Positions 1-9,158 of a stretch of DNA of 64,000 nucleotides are shown piece after piece. A model generated the notes under the pieces. It saw only the letters and a list, made by a program, of their open reading frames with translations. It ran no database searches and had not been told where the DNA came from. A program made the position numbers and the translations under genes. The DNA is taken from assembly GCF_030163795.1 (NCBI RefSeq), contig NZ_JASJOF010000001.1, positions 1 through 64,000 on the forward strand. The letters run 5' to 3'. The first letter of the stretch is position 1. Every line of letters starts with the position of its first letter. This stretch comes from Roseicyclus marinus (lineage in GTDB: Bacteria > Pseudomonadota > Alphaproteobacteria > Rhodobacterales > Rhodobacteraceae).

Positions 1-536
1 CCCGCGCGCAGGCGGCCCCCGTGCCGCGCAGCAGTGGAGGCGGCGCGCAGGCGGCTTTGCAGGCCGAGCCGGGGCCGGATCTGTCGGTCTATCCGACCTT
101 TCCCAGCGTCGTCGCCCTGATCGAACAGGCGCGTGACATCAAGCTGCTGGTCGAGATCAAGACCTGCCTTCGGCTCGTCAGCTATGCGCCCGGCCGGATC
201 GAGTTCCAGCCGACCGAAAACGCCCCGCCAGACCTGTCGCAGCGTCTGGGGCGGGCCCTGACGCTGGCGACCGGCGCGCGCTGGATCATCTCGCTTGCCA
301 ATGACGGTGGCGCGCCCACTATCGCCGAGGCGGAACAGGCGCAGCGACACGCGCTCGAAGCGGAGCTTGAACAGCACCCGCTGCTGCAAGCCGTCAAGGC
401 TGCTTTCCCCGAGGCGAAAATCGCGGCGATCCGCAGCCGCGCGGAATTGCAGGCGCAGGCCCAGGCCGAGGCGCTGCCGGAATTGCCCGACCCCGACGAT
501 CTTCCCGAGGATTGGGACCCGTTCGACGATGAATGA
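1..536 (+). CDS. dnaX: DNA polymerase III subunit gamma/tau, C-terminal part (5' end outside window)
   Basis: The frame is already open at the left edge, so only the last ~177 codons are present. The product is part of the clamp-loader complex that loads the beta sliding clamp. Visible here are an Ala/Gly/Pro-rich linker, then a folded domain (from about LSVYPTFPSVVALIEQ) resembling the C-terminal domain of alphaproteobacterial gamma/tau, and a very acidic tail ending DLPEDWDPFDDE. The ATPase domain is not in the window. The next genes, ybaB and recR, are the classic dnaX-ybaB-recR order, which is the strongest support. Confidence 0.88.
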   Translation, partial: RAQAAPVPRSSGGGAQAALQAEPGPDLSVYPTFPSVVALIEQARDIKLLVEIKTCLRLVSYAPGRIEFQPTENAPPDLSQRLGRALTLATGARWIISLANDGGAPTIAEAEQAQRHALEAELEQHPLLQAVKAAFPEAKIAAIRSRAELQAQAQAEALPELPDPDDLPEDWDPFDDE

Positions 537-554
537 CTTTTGGAGAGATAGGAC

Positions 555-908
555 ATGCTGAAAGGTTTGGGCGGTCTGGGTGGTCTTGGCGACATGGCCA
601 AGATCATGAAGCAGGCGCAGGAAATGCAGACGAAAATGGCCGAGATGCAGGAGAGCCTCGCCGCCATGACGGTCGAGGGCGTCTCGGGTGCGGGGCTGGT
701 CAAGGCGACCGCCACCGCCAAGGGCGAGCTGATCGGGCTCGATATCGACCCGTCGATCTTCAACCAGGACGACAAGGAAGTGGTCGAGGATCTGATCCTC
801 GCCGCGATCAAGGATGCCCAGACCCGGGCGCAGGAAAAAAGCCAAGAAGAACTGGCGAAACTGACCGAGGGCATGGGCCTGCCGCCGGGCATGAAACTGC
901 CGTTCTGA
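555..908 (+). CDS. ybaB: YbaB/EbfC family nucleoid-associated protein
   Basis: A 117-residue protein of the small DNA-binding YbaB/EbfC family, which forms dimers that bind DNA and is nearly always encoded between dnaX and recR. The N-terminal Gly/Leu-rich stretch, the Met/Lys/Gln-rich helix (residues ~13-38, [20 protein letters not shown]) and the central beta region with [13 protein letters not shown] are typical. GGAGAG lies a few bases upstream of the ATG and supports the start. It begins 18 bp after dnaX and ends 10 bp before recR, so one operon is likely. Confidence 0.93.
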   Translation: MLKGLGGLGGLGDMAKIMKQAQEMQTKMAEMQESLAAMTVEGVSGAGLVKATATAKGELIGLDIDPSIFNQDDKEVVEDLILAAIKDAQTRAQEKSQEELAKLTEGMGLPPGMKLPF

Positions 909-918
909 GGGCTGTACC

Positions 919-1518
919 TTGGCGGACGCGCCCAAGGATATCGAGGCCCTGATCGAGATCATGGCCCGTCTGCCGGGGCTCGGCCCCCGGTCGGCGCGGC
1001 GTGCTGTTTTGCACCTGATCAAGAAGCGGGGGCCGTTGATGCGTCCCTTGGCCGAAACCATGACCCGCGTGGCCGATACCGCGCGGGAATGCCTGAATTG
1101 CGGCAATATCGGTACCGCCGATCTCTGCCCGATCTGCACAGATGACAAGCGCGCCAACGGACAGATCTGCGTGGTCGAGGATGTGGCGGATCTTTGGGCG
1201 ATGGAGCGCGGCGGGGCCTTCGGTGGGCGCTACCATGTCCTTGGCGGTACGCTGTCCGCGCTCGACGATATCGGGCCCGAGGATCTGCGCATCCCGCGTC
1301 TTGTCGACCGCGTGACGGCTGAGGCCGTGACAGAGGTGATCCTTGCGCTCAATGCCACCGTCGATGGCGTCACCACGGCCCATTACATCGCGGATGCGAT
1401 GGCGGGGTCGGGGGTTTCCGTCACCTCTCTGGCGCAGGGTGTGCCGATCGGGGGGGAACTCGACTACCTCGACGATGGCACGATTTCGGCAGCCCTGCGC
1501 GCCCGCAAGGCAGTGTGA
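919..1518 (+). CDS. recR: Recombination mediator protein RecR
   Basis: A 199-residue RecR, which acts with RecF/RecO to load RecA on gapped DNA. The helix-hairpin-helix region ([17 protein letters not shown]) is followed by a four-cysteine zinc motif [16 protein letters not shown] and a Toprim domain ([28 protein letters not shown], with the C-terminal [12 protein letters not shown] segment). Length matches the family. The start is TTG at 919, the only start giving the canonical N-terminus; an ATG at 961 would remove the first helix. It is the third gene of the dnaX-ybaB-recR unit. Confidence 0.94.
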   Translation: MADAPKDIEALIEIMARLPGLGPRSARRAVLHLIKKRGPLMRPLAETMTRVADTARECLNCGNIGTADLCPICTDDKRANGQICVVEDVADLWAMERGGAFGGRYHVLGGTLSALDDIGPEDLRIPRLVDRVTAEAVTEVILALNATVDGVTTAHYIADAMAGSGVSVTSLAQGVPIGGELDYLDDGTISAALRARKAV

Positions 1519-1566
1519 CACAACGTAAGTCTTGCCTTGCCGGGCATTCGGTTCAACTCTTTCCCA

Positions 1567-2223
1567 ATGAGCCACATCGCCGGAAGCCGCCCCTACAGCC
1601 GTGCCGAATACATTTCGGATGCGATCGTGCACGCCTCCGGGATCGGCGCGGCCTTGATCGGTGGGCCGCTTCTGATCGCCTTGGCCGTCCTGTGGACCGG
1701 AGAGGCAGGGGTCGTCACCGCCGTTTCTGTCTATGTCGTGACCGGCCTTGCCATGTGGAGCGCATCTGCCGCCTACAACCTGTTCCAGGTTCCCGCCTGG
1801 GTCGACCGGCTGCGCCGCATGGACCAATCGGCGATCTACCTCAAGATCGCGGGCACCTACACACCCTTCGCCGCCCTTGCCGCGGGGCAGGCCGGGTTCC
1901 TTGCGGGGATATGGGCCGTTGCGGGCATAGGTGCCGCGCTCATCCTCTTTACCACGCGGCTGAAATGGCTAGCCATTCCGCTCTACCTTGGGCTGGGTTG
2001 GGCCGGTGCGCTGTGGGGTGGGCCGCTTGTTTCGGGCCTTGGCCCGCTGGCCTTTTGGCTTTTGGTCGTGGGTGGGGTCACCTATTCCTCGGGCATTGCC
2101 TTTCTGTTGTGGGAAAGACTGCCGTTCCACAACACGATCTGGCATGTCTTCGTCTTTTTGGGCTCGCTGGCGTGCTACGCGGCCATCGCGGCAGAGCTTT
2201 GGCGCGGCTCGGTTCCAATCTGA
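1567..2223 (+). CDS. Hemolysin III / TrhA-PAQR family membrane protein
   Basis: A seven-helix membrane protein of the PAQR/TrhA (YqfA, hemolysin III) family, about 218 residues from ATG 1567. Family signatures are YSRAEYISDAIVHASG at the N-terminus, the conserved MDQSAIYLKIAGTYTPF after the third helix, and the final FHNTIWHVFVFLGS with the conserved His. These proteins are thought to be metal-dependent hydrolase-like or receptor-like; the bacterial role is linked to membrane-energetics homeostasis and is not settled. A TTG at 1537 would add ten residues; I prefer the ATG on family fit. No clear ribosome site is visible. Confidence 0.85.
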   Translation: MSHIAGSRPYSRAEYISDAIVHASGIGAALIGGPLLIALAVLWTGEAGVVTAVSVYVVTGLAMWSASAAYNLFQVPAWVDRLRRMDQSAIYLKIAGTYTPFAALAAGQAGFLAGIWAVAGIGAALILFTTRLKWLAIPLYLGLGWAGALWGGPLVSGLGPLAFWLLVVGGVTYSSGIAFLLWERLPFHNTIWHVFVFLGSLACYAAIAAELWRGSVPI

Positions 2224-2340
2224 CGCGGCGTTCCCGGTTGCCCCCGCGTCGATTTTGACCTGTCTTTGCCGGGCCTAAGGCTCTAATTCCTGTTCCAAGG
2301 TTCGTGAGGCGCGACCGCGCCCGAGAGAGGAGAGAACGCG

Positions 2341-3102
2341 ATGAAGGTACTCGTACCGGTCAAACGCGTGATCGATTACAACGTGAAGGTCCGCGTCAAG
2401 GCGGATGGGTCCGGTGTCGATCTCGCCAACGTCAAGATGTCGATGAACCCCTTCGACGAGATTGCGGTCGAAGAAGCGATCCGCCTGAAAGAAGCCGGCA
2501 AGGCCGAGGAAGTCATCGCCGTCTCCATCGGCGTGAAGCAGGCGCAAGAAACGCTGCGGACCGCGCTTGCCATGGGGGCCGACCGTGCGATCCTCGTTGT
2601 TGCGGCCGACGACGTGCATCAGGACATCGAGCCGCTGGCCGTGGCCAAGATCCTCGCCAAGGTCGTGGCCGAGGAGAACCCCGGCCTCGTGATCTGCGGC
2701 AAGCAGGCCATCGACAATGACATGAACGCGACGGGTCAGATGCTGTCGGCGCTTCTGGGTTGGTCGCAGGCGACCTTTGCCAGCGAACTGGCGGTCGAGG
2801 GTGACCACGCCGTCGTGACCCGCGAGGTCGATGGCGGTCTTCAGACCATCAAAGTCCAGATGCCGGCCATCGTGACCGTCGACCTGCGCCTGAACGAGCC
2901 GCGCTATGCCTCTTTGCCCAACATCATGAAGGCAAAGAAAAAGCCGCTCGATGAAAAGACCGCAGCCGATTACGGCGTCGATGTCACGCCGCGGCTGAGT
3001 GTCGTCAAGACGACCGAGCCCGGCACGCGCAAGGCGGGCGTCAAGGTGGGCTCGGTCGACGAGCTGATCGCGAAACTCAAGGACGAAGCGGGGGTGATCT
3101 GA
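2341..3102 (+). CDS. etfB: Electron transfer flavoprotein, beta subunit
   Basis: A 253-residue ETF beta subunit. With EtfA it forms a soluble FAD/AMP heterodimer that takes electrons from acyl-CoA dehydrogenases and passes them to ETF-ubiquinone oxidoreductase (encoded at 51758). The N-terminus [20 protein letters not shown], the [16 protein letters not shown] segment that binds AMP and contacts dehydrogenases, and the C-terminal recognition region ([16 protein letters not shown]) are all present. A strong GAGAGGAGAG ribosome site precedes the ATG. It overlaps etfA by one base (TGATG), so translation is probably coupled. Confidence 0.97.
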   Translation: MKVLVPVKRVIDYNVKVRVKADGSGVDLANVKMSMNPFDEIAVEEAIRLKEAGKAEEVIAVSIGVKQAQETLRTALAMGADRAILVVAADDVHQDIEPLAVAKILAKVVAEENPGLVICGKQAIDNDMNATGQMLSALLGWSQATFASELAVEGDHAVVTREVDGGLQTIKVQMPAIVTVDLRLNEPRYASLPNIMKAKKKPLDEKTAADYGVDVTPRLSVVKTTEPGTRKAGVKVGSVDELIAKLKDEAGVI

Positions 3103-4028
3103 TGGCTGTTCTTCTTCTGGCCGAGGTGACCTCGGGCGAATTGAACATGGACGCGACCGCCAAGGCGGTGACGGCTGCCGCGAAACTGGGCGATGTGACG
3201 GTGCTCTGCGCCGGGGCATCGGCCAAGGCGGCGGCAGATCAGGCGGCCACCATCGCGGGCGTGGCCAAGGTGCTGTGCGCCGAGGGTGACAGCCTTGGCC
3301 ATCGTCTGGCTGAGGCGACCGCCGATCTGATCGTCGGCATGGCCGGTGATTACAGCCACATCTGCGCACCCGCCACGACCGATGCCAAGAACATCATGCC
3401 GCGTGTCGCGGCGCTTCTGGATGTCATGGTGATCTCGGATGCGATGGGTGTCGTCGATGCCGACACGTTCGAGCGTCCGATCTACGCGGGTAACGCGGTG
3501 CAGACGGTGAAATCGACCGATGCGAAAAAGGTCATCACCTTCCGCACCACCGGTTTCGAGCTTGCCGGAACGGGCAATGCCGCGCCGGTGGCGATGGTCG
3601 ACGCCCCCGCAGCCTCGGGCCTGTCCACATGGGTCGAGGACAAAGTTGCGGCATCGGACCGTCCGGAACTGACCAGCGCGGGCATCGTGGTTTCGGGTGG
3701 ACGCGGCGTCGGCTCGGAAGAGCAATTCGCCCTGATCGAAGGCCTGGCCGACAAGCTGGGCGCCGCTGTCGGCGCATCGCGCGCGGCGGTCGATTCGGGC
3801 TACGCGCCGAATGATTGGCAGGTAGGCCAGACCGGCAAGGTTGTCGCGCCCGAGCTGTACATCGCGGTCGGCATTTCCGGTGCGATCCAGCATCTGGCCG
3901 GCATGAAGGACAGCAAGGTCATCGTCGCCATCAACAAGGACGAAGAGGCCCCGATTTTCCAGGTGGCCGATTACGGTCTTGTCGCCGACCTGTTCGAGGC
4001 TGTCCCGGAACTGACCTCCAAGCTCTGA
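3102..4028 (+). CDS. etfA: Electron transfer flavoprotein, alpha subunit
   Basis: A 308-residue ETF alpha subunit, partner of EtfB. The C-terminal FAD-binding domain is complete: [35 protein letters not shown], the [14 protein letters not shown] segment that contacts FAD, and [20 protein letters not shown]. The start overlaps the etfB stop. A strong hairpin terminator follows at 4051. In this window the likely electron donors are acyl-CoA dehydrogenases such as Mcd (14585-16270), so this pair links the ethylmalonyl-CoA pathway to the quinone pool. Confidence 0.97.
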   Translation: MAVLLLAEVTSGELNMDATAKAVTAAAKLGDVTVLCAGASAKAAADQAATIAGVAKVLCAEGDSLGHRLAEATADLIVGMAGDYSHICAPATTDAKNIMPRVAALLDVMVISDAMGVVDADTFERPIYAGNAVQTVKSTDAKKVITFRTTGFELAGTGNAAPVAMVDAPAASGLSTWVEDKVAASDRPELTSAGIVVSGGRGVGSEEQFALIEGLADKLGAAVGASRAAVDSGYAPNDWQVGQTGKVVAPELYIAVGISGAIQHLAGMKDSKVIVAINKDEEAPIFQVADYGLVADLFEAVPELTSKL

Positions 4029-4050
4029 CAAGCTATTGTCTTGAAACGAA

Positions 4051-4080
4051 AAGCCGCCCCTGCCATCGGGGCGGCTTTTT
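4051..4080 (+). terminator. Rho-independent terminator after etfBA
   Basis: A perfect 10-bp stem, AAGCCGCCCC (4051-4060) with GGGGCGGCTT (4068-4077), a 7-base loop and a T run continuing to 4080. It is 22 bp after the etfA stop and abuts the end of the convergent DUF6473 gene, so it may act on both strands. Confidence 0.88.
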
Positions 4081-4901
4081 CATGTGCGCAGCAATGGGGC
4101 CAGAAGATTGGCGGCCATCTCATGCGCCTCGGGGCCGGGCAAAAGTCGCGCCACGCTTTCCTCCGCGCCTGAATGGAACATGCCGCGCGTCGACTGCGCC
4201 CGGGGCTTGGGCGGGGCCACTGCCACGCTGAGCGACGCGGCGCGCGCTGCCACGAGCTGCACCATTTCAGACGTCACGAACAACGGATCGTGCCCCAGAT
4301 GCAGGCCGCCCTCCGCCGTGCCGGGGGGGCGGCGCGACAGCCACAGCAGGTGGACCGGCGCGGGCGCGCGGGTCAGAAAACTCAGCATCCGCGCCACCCA
4401 AGCTTCTCGCAATTCGGCCTCGACCACGCCGAACCGGTCGCGGGACAGGGCGCGCAGATGGGTCAGAAGGTGGCGGGTGAAGTGGAAATCGGTGAAATCC
4501 ACATCGCGGTAGAGCGTGCGCAGCATGGTCGTGGCCCGGATGAACCGATCGTTTCGGCGCGGATGGACGGCATAGAACCGGTTGCTGATGTTCTGCGCCC
4601 CGGTGATCTGCAACACGATCGCGCAGGCGCCTCTCGTCGCGACGCGGATGGCCGGATCGGTCAGGATCACATCGAGGCCGGCGTTCAGGACCCCCATGTT
4701 CACGACCGGCACGGGCAGCGCGGCGGCAAGGCGCGTCGCATACGGCGCGTGGATGAAGCGGCCAAAGGTTTCGGCCCCGCCAAGACAAAGAACATAGGGC
4801 GCGTCCAGACCCTGTGCCGGACCGCGAAACCGCAGGACCGATCCCGGATAGGACACGGCGGCATAATCGAGGGGCAGGCTGCCCCTGTGTTCAAAACTCA
4901 T
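4080..4901 (-). CDS. DUF6473 family protein, function unknown
   Basis: A 273-residue protein I place in DUF6473, an uncharacterised family common in Rhodobacteraceae. The N-terminus pattern (HRGSLPLDYAAVSYPGS, RFRGP, then CLGGAETFGRFI) is the recognisable part. The middle has a Rossmann-like alternation (VPVVNMGVLNAGLDVIL, CAIVLQITGAQNISNRFYAVHPRRNDRF) reminiscent of SGNH-hydrolase or sulfotransferase-like folds, but I cannot assign an activity. No signal peptide or membrane segment is seen. It stands alone, convergent with etfA and divergent from the downstream dehydrogenase. Confidence 0.75.
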   Translation of the reverse strand: MSFEHRGSLPLDYAAVSYPGSVLRFRGPAQGLDAPYVLCLGGAETFGRFIHAPYATRLAAALPVPVVNMGVLNAGLDVILTDPAIRVATRGACAIVLQITGAQNISNRFYAVHPRRNDRFIRATTMLRTLYRDVDFTDFHFTRHLLTHLRALSRDRFGVVEAELREAWVARMLSFLTRAPAPVHLLWLSRRPPGTAEGGLHLGHDPLFVTSEMVQLVAARAASLSVAVAPPKPRAQSTRGMFHSGAEESVARLLPGPEAHEMAANLLAPLLRT

Positions 4902-5123
4902 TCCCCGTCTCTCCCGAAGTCCAGACGACTCACCCGGGGATGACTGTGGCCCTCGGCTGTTGCCAAAATCCTAAACCACTTATTTGTTTATATTTTTCTG
5001 AAAAAGAGAGCGTCGGCAGCGCGCTTGCGTCGCGGTGGGGCAGGCTTGTCTCTGGCCACCGGTCGCGCCTATGCTGCGCGCGACAGGCGGGCGTTGGTCC
5101 GCCGCGCAGGGCAAGGAATGGGC

Positions 5124-5999
5124 ATGGAAATCAGGTCGATCGGGGTGGTTGGCGCGGGGCAGATGGGCAATGGCATCGCCCATGTGTGCGCGCTGGCGGG
5201 CTATGACGTGGTCATGACCGACATCAGCGCCGAAGCGTTGAACAAGGCTATCGGGCTGATAGAGCGCAATATTTCCCGGCAGGTCGGGCGCGGTAAGGTA
5301 AGCGAGGCCGAGATGGCCGAAGCCATGGCGCGCATCCGCACAACCACGGTTCTGGCCGAGGTGGGTCCAAGCGACCTGATCATCGAGGCAGCGACCGAGC
5401 GGGAGACGGTGAAGCAGGCGATTTTCGAGGATCTTCTGCCGCATCTGAAGCCCGAGACGATCCTGACCTCGAACACCTCCTCGATCTCGATCACGCGGTT
5501 GGCAAGCCGCACGGATCGGCCCGAAAAGTTCATGGGATTCCATTTCATGAACCCGGTTCCGGTCATGCAACTGGTTGAACTTATTCGAGGAATCGCGACG
5601 GATGAAGAAACGTTCGCGGCCTGCAAGGCGGTCGTGGACCGGCTGGGCAAGACCGCCGCGACGGCCGAGGATTTTCCGGCTTTCATCGTCAATCGCATCT
5701 TGATGCCGATGATCAACGAGGCGGTCTACACGCTCTACGAGGGGGTGGGGAACGTGACCTCGATCGACATGGCGATGAAGCTGGGCACCAATCACCCGAT
5801 GGGTCCGCTGGAATTGGCGGATTTCATCGGGTTGGATACCTGCCTCGCCATCATGAATGTGCTGCATGACGGATTGGCGGATACGAAATACAGACCCTGC
5901 CCGCTGTTGACGAAATATGTCGAGGCCGGGTGGCTGGGCCGCAAGACGCAGCGCGGGTTCTATGACTACCGGGGCGAGGTGCCCGTGCCGACCCGTTGA
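5124..5999 (+). CDS. 3-hydroxybutyryl-CoA dehydrogenase
   Basis: A 291-residue NAD(P)-dependent 3-hydroxyacyl-CoA dehydrogenase interconverting acetoacetyl-CoA and 3-hydroxybutyryl-CoA. It has the Rossmann motif GVVGAGQMGNGIAHVCALAG at the N-terminus, EAATERETVKQAIF, NTSSISITRLA, the catalytic-His segment FMGFHFMNPVPVMQLVELI, and the C-terminal GTNHPMGPLELADFIGLDT. The start is the second ATG (5124), with AAGGA about 6 bases upstream; ATG 5118 is too close to it. Its partner ETF genes are just upstream. In the ethylmalonyl-CoA pathway and butyrate metabolism this step precedes crotonyl-CoA formation. Confidence 0.93.
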   Translation: MEIRSIGVVGAGQMGNGIAHVCALAGYDVVMTDISAEALNKAIGLIERNISRQVGRGKVSEAEMAEAMARIRTTTVLAEVGPSDLIIEAATERETVKQAIFEDLLPHLKPETILTSNTSSISITRLASRTDRPEKFMGFHFMNPVPVMQLVELIRGIATDEETFAACKAVVDRLGKTAATAEDFPAFIVNRILMPMINEAVYTLYEGVGNVTSIDMAMKLGTNHPMGPLELADFIGLDTCLAIMNVLHDGLADTKYRPCPLLTKYVEAGWLGRKTQRGFYDYRGEVPVPTR

Positions 6000-6094
6000 T
6001 GGGCGCGGCAAAAGGTTAAGGCCGGGTTAAGTTCCGGGGTCGAAACCTGCGGGAACGTTAAGGACGCCAGCGCTGGTTAAGGACTTGGAAGGGT

Positions 6095-7009
6095 TTACTG
6101 ACCGTCCGGGTCGTCGCGCAGCGACAGGGTGCGCTGACGCAGCCATGCCATGAATTCGCGCGGCTTGGCGATCCGCTCTTCCCATTGGTCCGGCGTGATC
6201 GGGTGGCCGATGATCGGCGCCTGCGGCTTGTCGAAGCTGTGGACGACCTCGTGGATCAAAAGCCCCTGCCGCAGGACCGGGGAAATGCGGTTGGCGATCT
6301 GGTACCAGCGCGAATTCGCGCCGGTGAAATAGAGCGGTACGATGGTCGCGCCGGATTTGCGGATCATCTTGGCGGTGAAGACGTTCCATTCGCCCTCGAC
6401 CGCCGGACCCCACATGCTTTCGGAAGCGGCGACAGCGCCCGAGGGGAAGAGTGCGATCAGCCCTTTTTGTTCCAAGTGACCCATCGCGGCGGCGCGCATC
6501 TGGAGCATCTTTTCCTGCGCATCGGGTTCGTGCGGGAAGGGCACGGGGATCATGTAGCTGGCCGCCGATTCGTCGAGACCGGTCAGAAGCGCGCGGGTGA
6601 GGATGCGGTAATCCGGCCTGCGCCGCCCGATCAGATCGGCGAGGATCATGCCGTCGACCAGCCCGTGAGGGTGGTTGGCCACCAGAACCACGGGCCCCTC
6701 GGCCGGGATACGGTCGAGCTGGTGCTGGGGGGTTTGCAGGTCGATGCCCATGACCTTCATCGTGGCGGGCCAAAAGGCCTGCCCGGTGAATTCGCCCATC
6801 TTTTCGAACTGGCGGACACGGCGGATGATCGTCAGCTTGCCGGTCACCCATTCGATCGCCTTGATCGTGTGGCGGGTCCAGAAATTGTCGAAACTGTTGG
6901 CATAGGTCAGGCTGCGCCGGTCATAGACCCGTTCGGGCCCCGGCCGCAGCGCCGGTCGCGGCGCAGAGATATTTCGGGAACTCGTATCGGTCACGCGCCC
7001 TCGTCCCAT
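6095..7009 (-). CDS. Lysophospholipid acyltransferase family protein
   Basis: A ~304-residue PlsC-like acyltransferase. The acceptor-binding motif appears as VVLVANHPHGLVDGMILAD, a variant in which His and Asp are separated by five residues (NHPxGxxDG subfamily) instead of the classical HX4D, followed by LIALFPSGAVAASESMWGPA (the FPEG-like block) and IVPLYFTGANSRWY. The natural acyl acceptor is not deducible. The frame is open upstream into hpr; ATG 7009 starts after the hpr stop, and GTG 6994, preceded by GAGGG, is an alternative. It probably ends the PTS operon. Confidence 0.8.
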   Translation of the reverse strand: MGRGRVTDTSSRNISAPRPALRPGPERVYDRRSLTYANSFDNFWTRHTIKAIEWVTGKLTIIRRVRQFEKMGEFTGQAFWPATMKVMGIDLQTPQHQLDRIPAEGPVVLVANHPHGLVDGMILADLIGRRRPDYRILTRALLTGLDESAASYMIPVPFPHEPDAQEKMLQMRAAAMGHLEQKGLIALFPSGAVAASESMWGPAVEGEWNVFTAKMIRKSGATIVPLYFTGANSRWYQIANRISPVLRQGLLIHEVVHSFDKPQAPIIGHPITPDQWEERIAKPREFMAWLRQRTLSLRDDPDGQ

Positions 7010-7037
7010 CCGGTCGGTTGCCGTCTTTGCCCCGGGT

Positions 7038-7319
7038 TCAGTTGGCTTCGCCAAAGCGGTCCGCCACGAGGGCCGCAAGCGCATCGGCCAGCTTTTCTGC
7101 CTCCGGGCCGGAGGTTTCAACCTCAATAGAGGTTCCCATGGAGGCTGCCAACATCAAAAGCCCCATGATCGAGTCGCCGGCGGCACTCAGCCCATCGCGG
7201 CGCACGGTGGCCTTGGCGTCATGGGCTTCGACCACTTCGACGAAACGGGCGGAGGCGCGGGCATGCAGCCCCTTGATGTTGATGATGTCGAGGTTGCGGA
7301 TCACGGTCTGGTCGGACAT
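7038..7319 (-). CDS. HPr phosphocarrier protein of the regulatory PTS
   Basis: A 93-residue HPr. The phosphoacceptor His19 lies in INIKGLHARASARFVEVVE, and the regulatory serine region AAGDSIMGLLMLAASMG (Ser50) is conserved, matching the HPr kinase encoded three genes upstream. HPr passes phosphate from enzyme I to the EIIA encoded immediately upstream. No enzyme I or sugar-transporting EIIB/EIIC is in the window, so this is likely a purely regulatory PTS. It starts 3 bp after the EIIA gene. Confidence 0.94.
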   Translation of the reverse strand: MSDQTVIRNLDIINIKGLHARASARFVEVVEAHDAKATVRRDGLSAAGDSIMGLLMLAASMGTSIEVETSGPEAEKLADALAALVADRFGEAN

Positions 7320-7322
7320 GCC

Positions 7323-7712
7323 TCAGGGTGCTCCGTCGAAACTGTTGATGTAGCGCCGGCCGGCTTCGGCGGCACGGGCCACGGCCTCTTCCACGTCGAG
7401 ATCGCGGGATTTCGCCAGCTTGATCAGCATGGGCAGGTTCACCCCGGTCAGGATCTTGCGGTTCTGCGGCCGACAGGCCGTGAGCGACAGGTTGGAGGGC
7501 GAGCCGCCGAACATGTCGGTGACGACCACGACGCCCGATCCGTCATCCACCGCATCGGCGGCGTCACAGATTTCGCGGGTGCGCGCGGCGCGATCATCCT
7601 CCGGGCCGATGGAGATGGCGATCATGGCGGCTTGGGCACCCACGACATGCTCCGCCGCCCGTTTGAGTTCGGGTGCTAGCCCGCCATGGGCAACGATCAC
7701 GATGCCGATCAC
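7323..7712 (-). CDS. PTS EIIA component, mannose/fructose-type
   Basis: A 129-residue EIIA-Man domain protein. The phosphoaccepting His9 is in MIGIVIVAHGGLAPELKRAA; VVVVTDMFGGSPSNLSL and the NLPMLIKLAKSR helix are the other family blocks. It exists as a free EIIA without fused EIIB. In Alphaproteobacteria such orphan EIIA proteins receive phosphate from HPr and act by contacting regulators rather than transporting sugars. It overlaps rapZ by 4 bp (ATGA), so translation is likely coupled. Confidence 0.92.
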   Translation of the reverse strand: MIGIVIVAHGGLAPELKRAAEHVVGAQAAMIAISIGPEDDRAARTREICDAADAVDDGSGVVVVTDMFGGSPSNLSLTACRPQNRKILTGVNLPMLIKLAKSRDLDVEEAVARAAEAGRRYINSFDGAP

Positions 7713-8641
7713 GTCCTTGTCGCCTCTGGACCTTCTGGCTCCGCGCCCGTCCCCTTTGCGCGTCGCTGTTCCACTTCCCTGTGACGTTTAGACACCGGCC
7801 ACCCCCTTTCCGCAAGGTGCGCCGATAGGATTTCGGTCATCGCGACCGAGCGGTGTTGCCCGCCTGTGCATCCGAAGGCGATGGTCAGGTGGCTTTTGCC
7901 TTCGGCTTGAAAGGCGGGAAGCAGCAGGTCGGCCATGGCGATCACCTGATCGCGAAAGGCGTCGAAGCGGGGATCGGTGGCGATATAGGCCTGCACCTCG
8001 GGACTGCGCCCATCCTCGGGGCGGAGCGCCTCATCCCAGTGGGGATTGCGCAAGAACCGGCAGTCGAACACGAGATCGGCGCCGGTTGGCAGACCGCGCC
8101 GGTAGGAAAAGGAGGTCAGCGTGATCGCAAGACGCCCTGCGCCTTCGGGGGCGAACAGCCGCGTGATTTCGGCGCGCAGGTCATGGGGTGTGAGGCCGGA
8201 GGTGTCGACCAGAACGCTGGCGGCCTCGCGCACGGGGACAAGCAGGGCCAGTTCGCGGGCGATCCCTTGGGCCGGATCTGCATCGGGGGCGAGCGGGTGG
8301 CGGCGGCGGGTTTCGGAATAGCGGCGCTGGAGAACATCGGCAGCGCAGTCGAGATACAGGAGGTCGGGGGACAGGCCGGGCGTCGCGGTCAGGCGGGCAT
8401 GGGCGGCCACGAGCCCTGCGGCGGAATAGTCGCGGTTGCGCGCGTCGATGCCGAGGGCGAGGGGGCGGTCGGGCGGCGGTCCCTCGAGCAGGCGGGGCAA
8501 AAGGCCGAGCGGTATGTTGTCGATCGCCTCGAACCCCAGATCCTCGAGCGCGTTGATCGCGGTGCTGCGTCCCGCGCCCGAGGGGCCGGTGACGAAGACC
8601 ACGCGCGTCGTGGCGGCGTCGGATCGGGTCGCGGAGGTCAT
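7709..8641 (-). CDS. rapZ: RNase adapter protein RapZ
   Basis: RapZ/YvcJ-type nucleotide-binding protein, ~310 residues from ATG 8641. The N-terminal P-loop is VVFVTGPSGAGRSTAINALE (residues ~14-33), followed by GFEAIDNIPLGLL. The C-terminal domain carries VFDCRFLRNPHWDEALRPEDG and the conserved IAFGCTGGQHRSVAMTEILS. In enterobacteria RapZ directs an sRNA to RNase E and senses GlcN6P; the alphaproteobacterial role is less defined. ATG 8677 would overlap hprK and add 12 residues. The C-terminal VSKRHREVEQRRAKG tail is basic. Confidence 0.93.
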   Translation of the reverse strand: MTSATRSDAATTRVVFVTGPSGAGRSTAINALEDLGFEAIDNIPLGLLPRLLEGPPPDRPLALGIDARNRDYSAAGLVAAHARLTATPGLSPDLLYLDCAADVLQRRYSETRRRHPLAPDADPAQGIARELALLVPVREAASVLVDTSGLTPHDLRAEITRLFAPEGAGRLAITLTSFSYRRGLPTGADLVFDCRFLRNPHWDEALRPEDGRSPEVQAYIATDPRFDAFRDQVIAMADLLLPAFQAEGKSHLTIAFGCTGGQHRSVAMTEILSAHLAERGWPVSKRHREVEQRRAKGTGAEPEGPEATRT

Positions 8642-8657
8642 GGGCGGCGCTGCCGGG

Positions 8658-9149
8658 TCAGGGTTCGGCGCGACCATGCCGCGCCATCAGGAAAAGGGAC
8701 GGGGCAAGGGTGTGTTTCCCCGCCCCGAGGATCAACGGATAGTGGCCATCGCCTATCGCGACGTAGCGTCGCGGCGGCAGGCGGTGCGGTTCGGCCCGGT
8801 CGAGGTCGACGAGGAAGCCAAGCGGAGCCGCGGCACGGGTCGGGCCCGCGTTGAGAAGGCCGATGCCGCGCGCCTCGATCAGGTCGCGGGCGGTGTCGGG
8901 CCGGCGCAGGCGGGCGGGATGCGTCGCCGTGTCGAGCCAGAGGCCGTCATCGGCGATCAGGGTCGCACCGAGCGCCAGAAGCGACAGGGCGAGAGTGGAT
9001 TTGCCCGTCCCGGATGCGCCAAGGATCGCGATGGCGGCATCCCCCAGCGCCACGCCGGTCGCGTTCAGCCACAGCGCCGTGCCCTCGCCCCCGGCGGCCC
9101 ATGTGTCGATCCGCTCGATCTGGTCGGGATGTGTCGGATCCTCGGGCAT
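8658..9149 (-). CDS. hprK: HPr kinase/phosphorylase, short alphaproteobacterial form
   Basis: A 163-residue protein containing only the C-terminal kinase domain of HprK; the ~130-residue N-terminal domain of Firmicutes HprK is absent, which is normal in Alphaproteobacteria. The P-loop IAILGASGTGKSTLALSLL (Gly44-Ser51) and the following LIADDGLWLD are clear. The enzyme phosphorylates the Ser of HPr; its substrate is encoded in the same operon. It sits between chvG and rapZ, the conserved clade order, supporting a link between ChvGI signalling and PTS phosphorylation state. Confidence 0.92.
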   Translation of the reverse strand: MPEDPTHPDQIERIDTWAAGGEGTALWLNATGVALGDAAIAILGASGTGKSTLALSLLALGATLIADDGLWLDTATHPARLRRPDTARDLIEARGIGLLNAGPTRAAAPLGFLVDLDRAEPHRLPPRRYVAIGDGHYPLILGAGKHTLAPSLFLMARHGRAEP

Positions 9150-9158
9150 TGCTGCCGA

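Noticed and set aside
6016-6030. Exact TTAA-N7-TTAA CtrA-like site, with two more TTAA boxes to 6080
   Set aside because: It lies between two convergent gene ends, so no promoter would be expected there; kept only as a note.
8658-9149. HprK as a truncated pseudogene
   Set aside because: The short kinase-only form is the norm in Alphaproteobacteria and the P-loop is intact.
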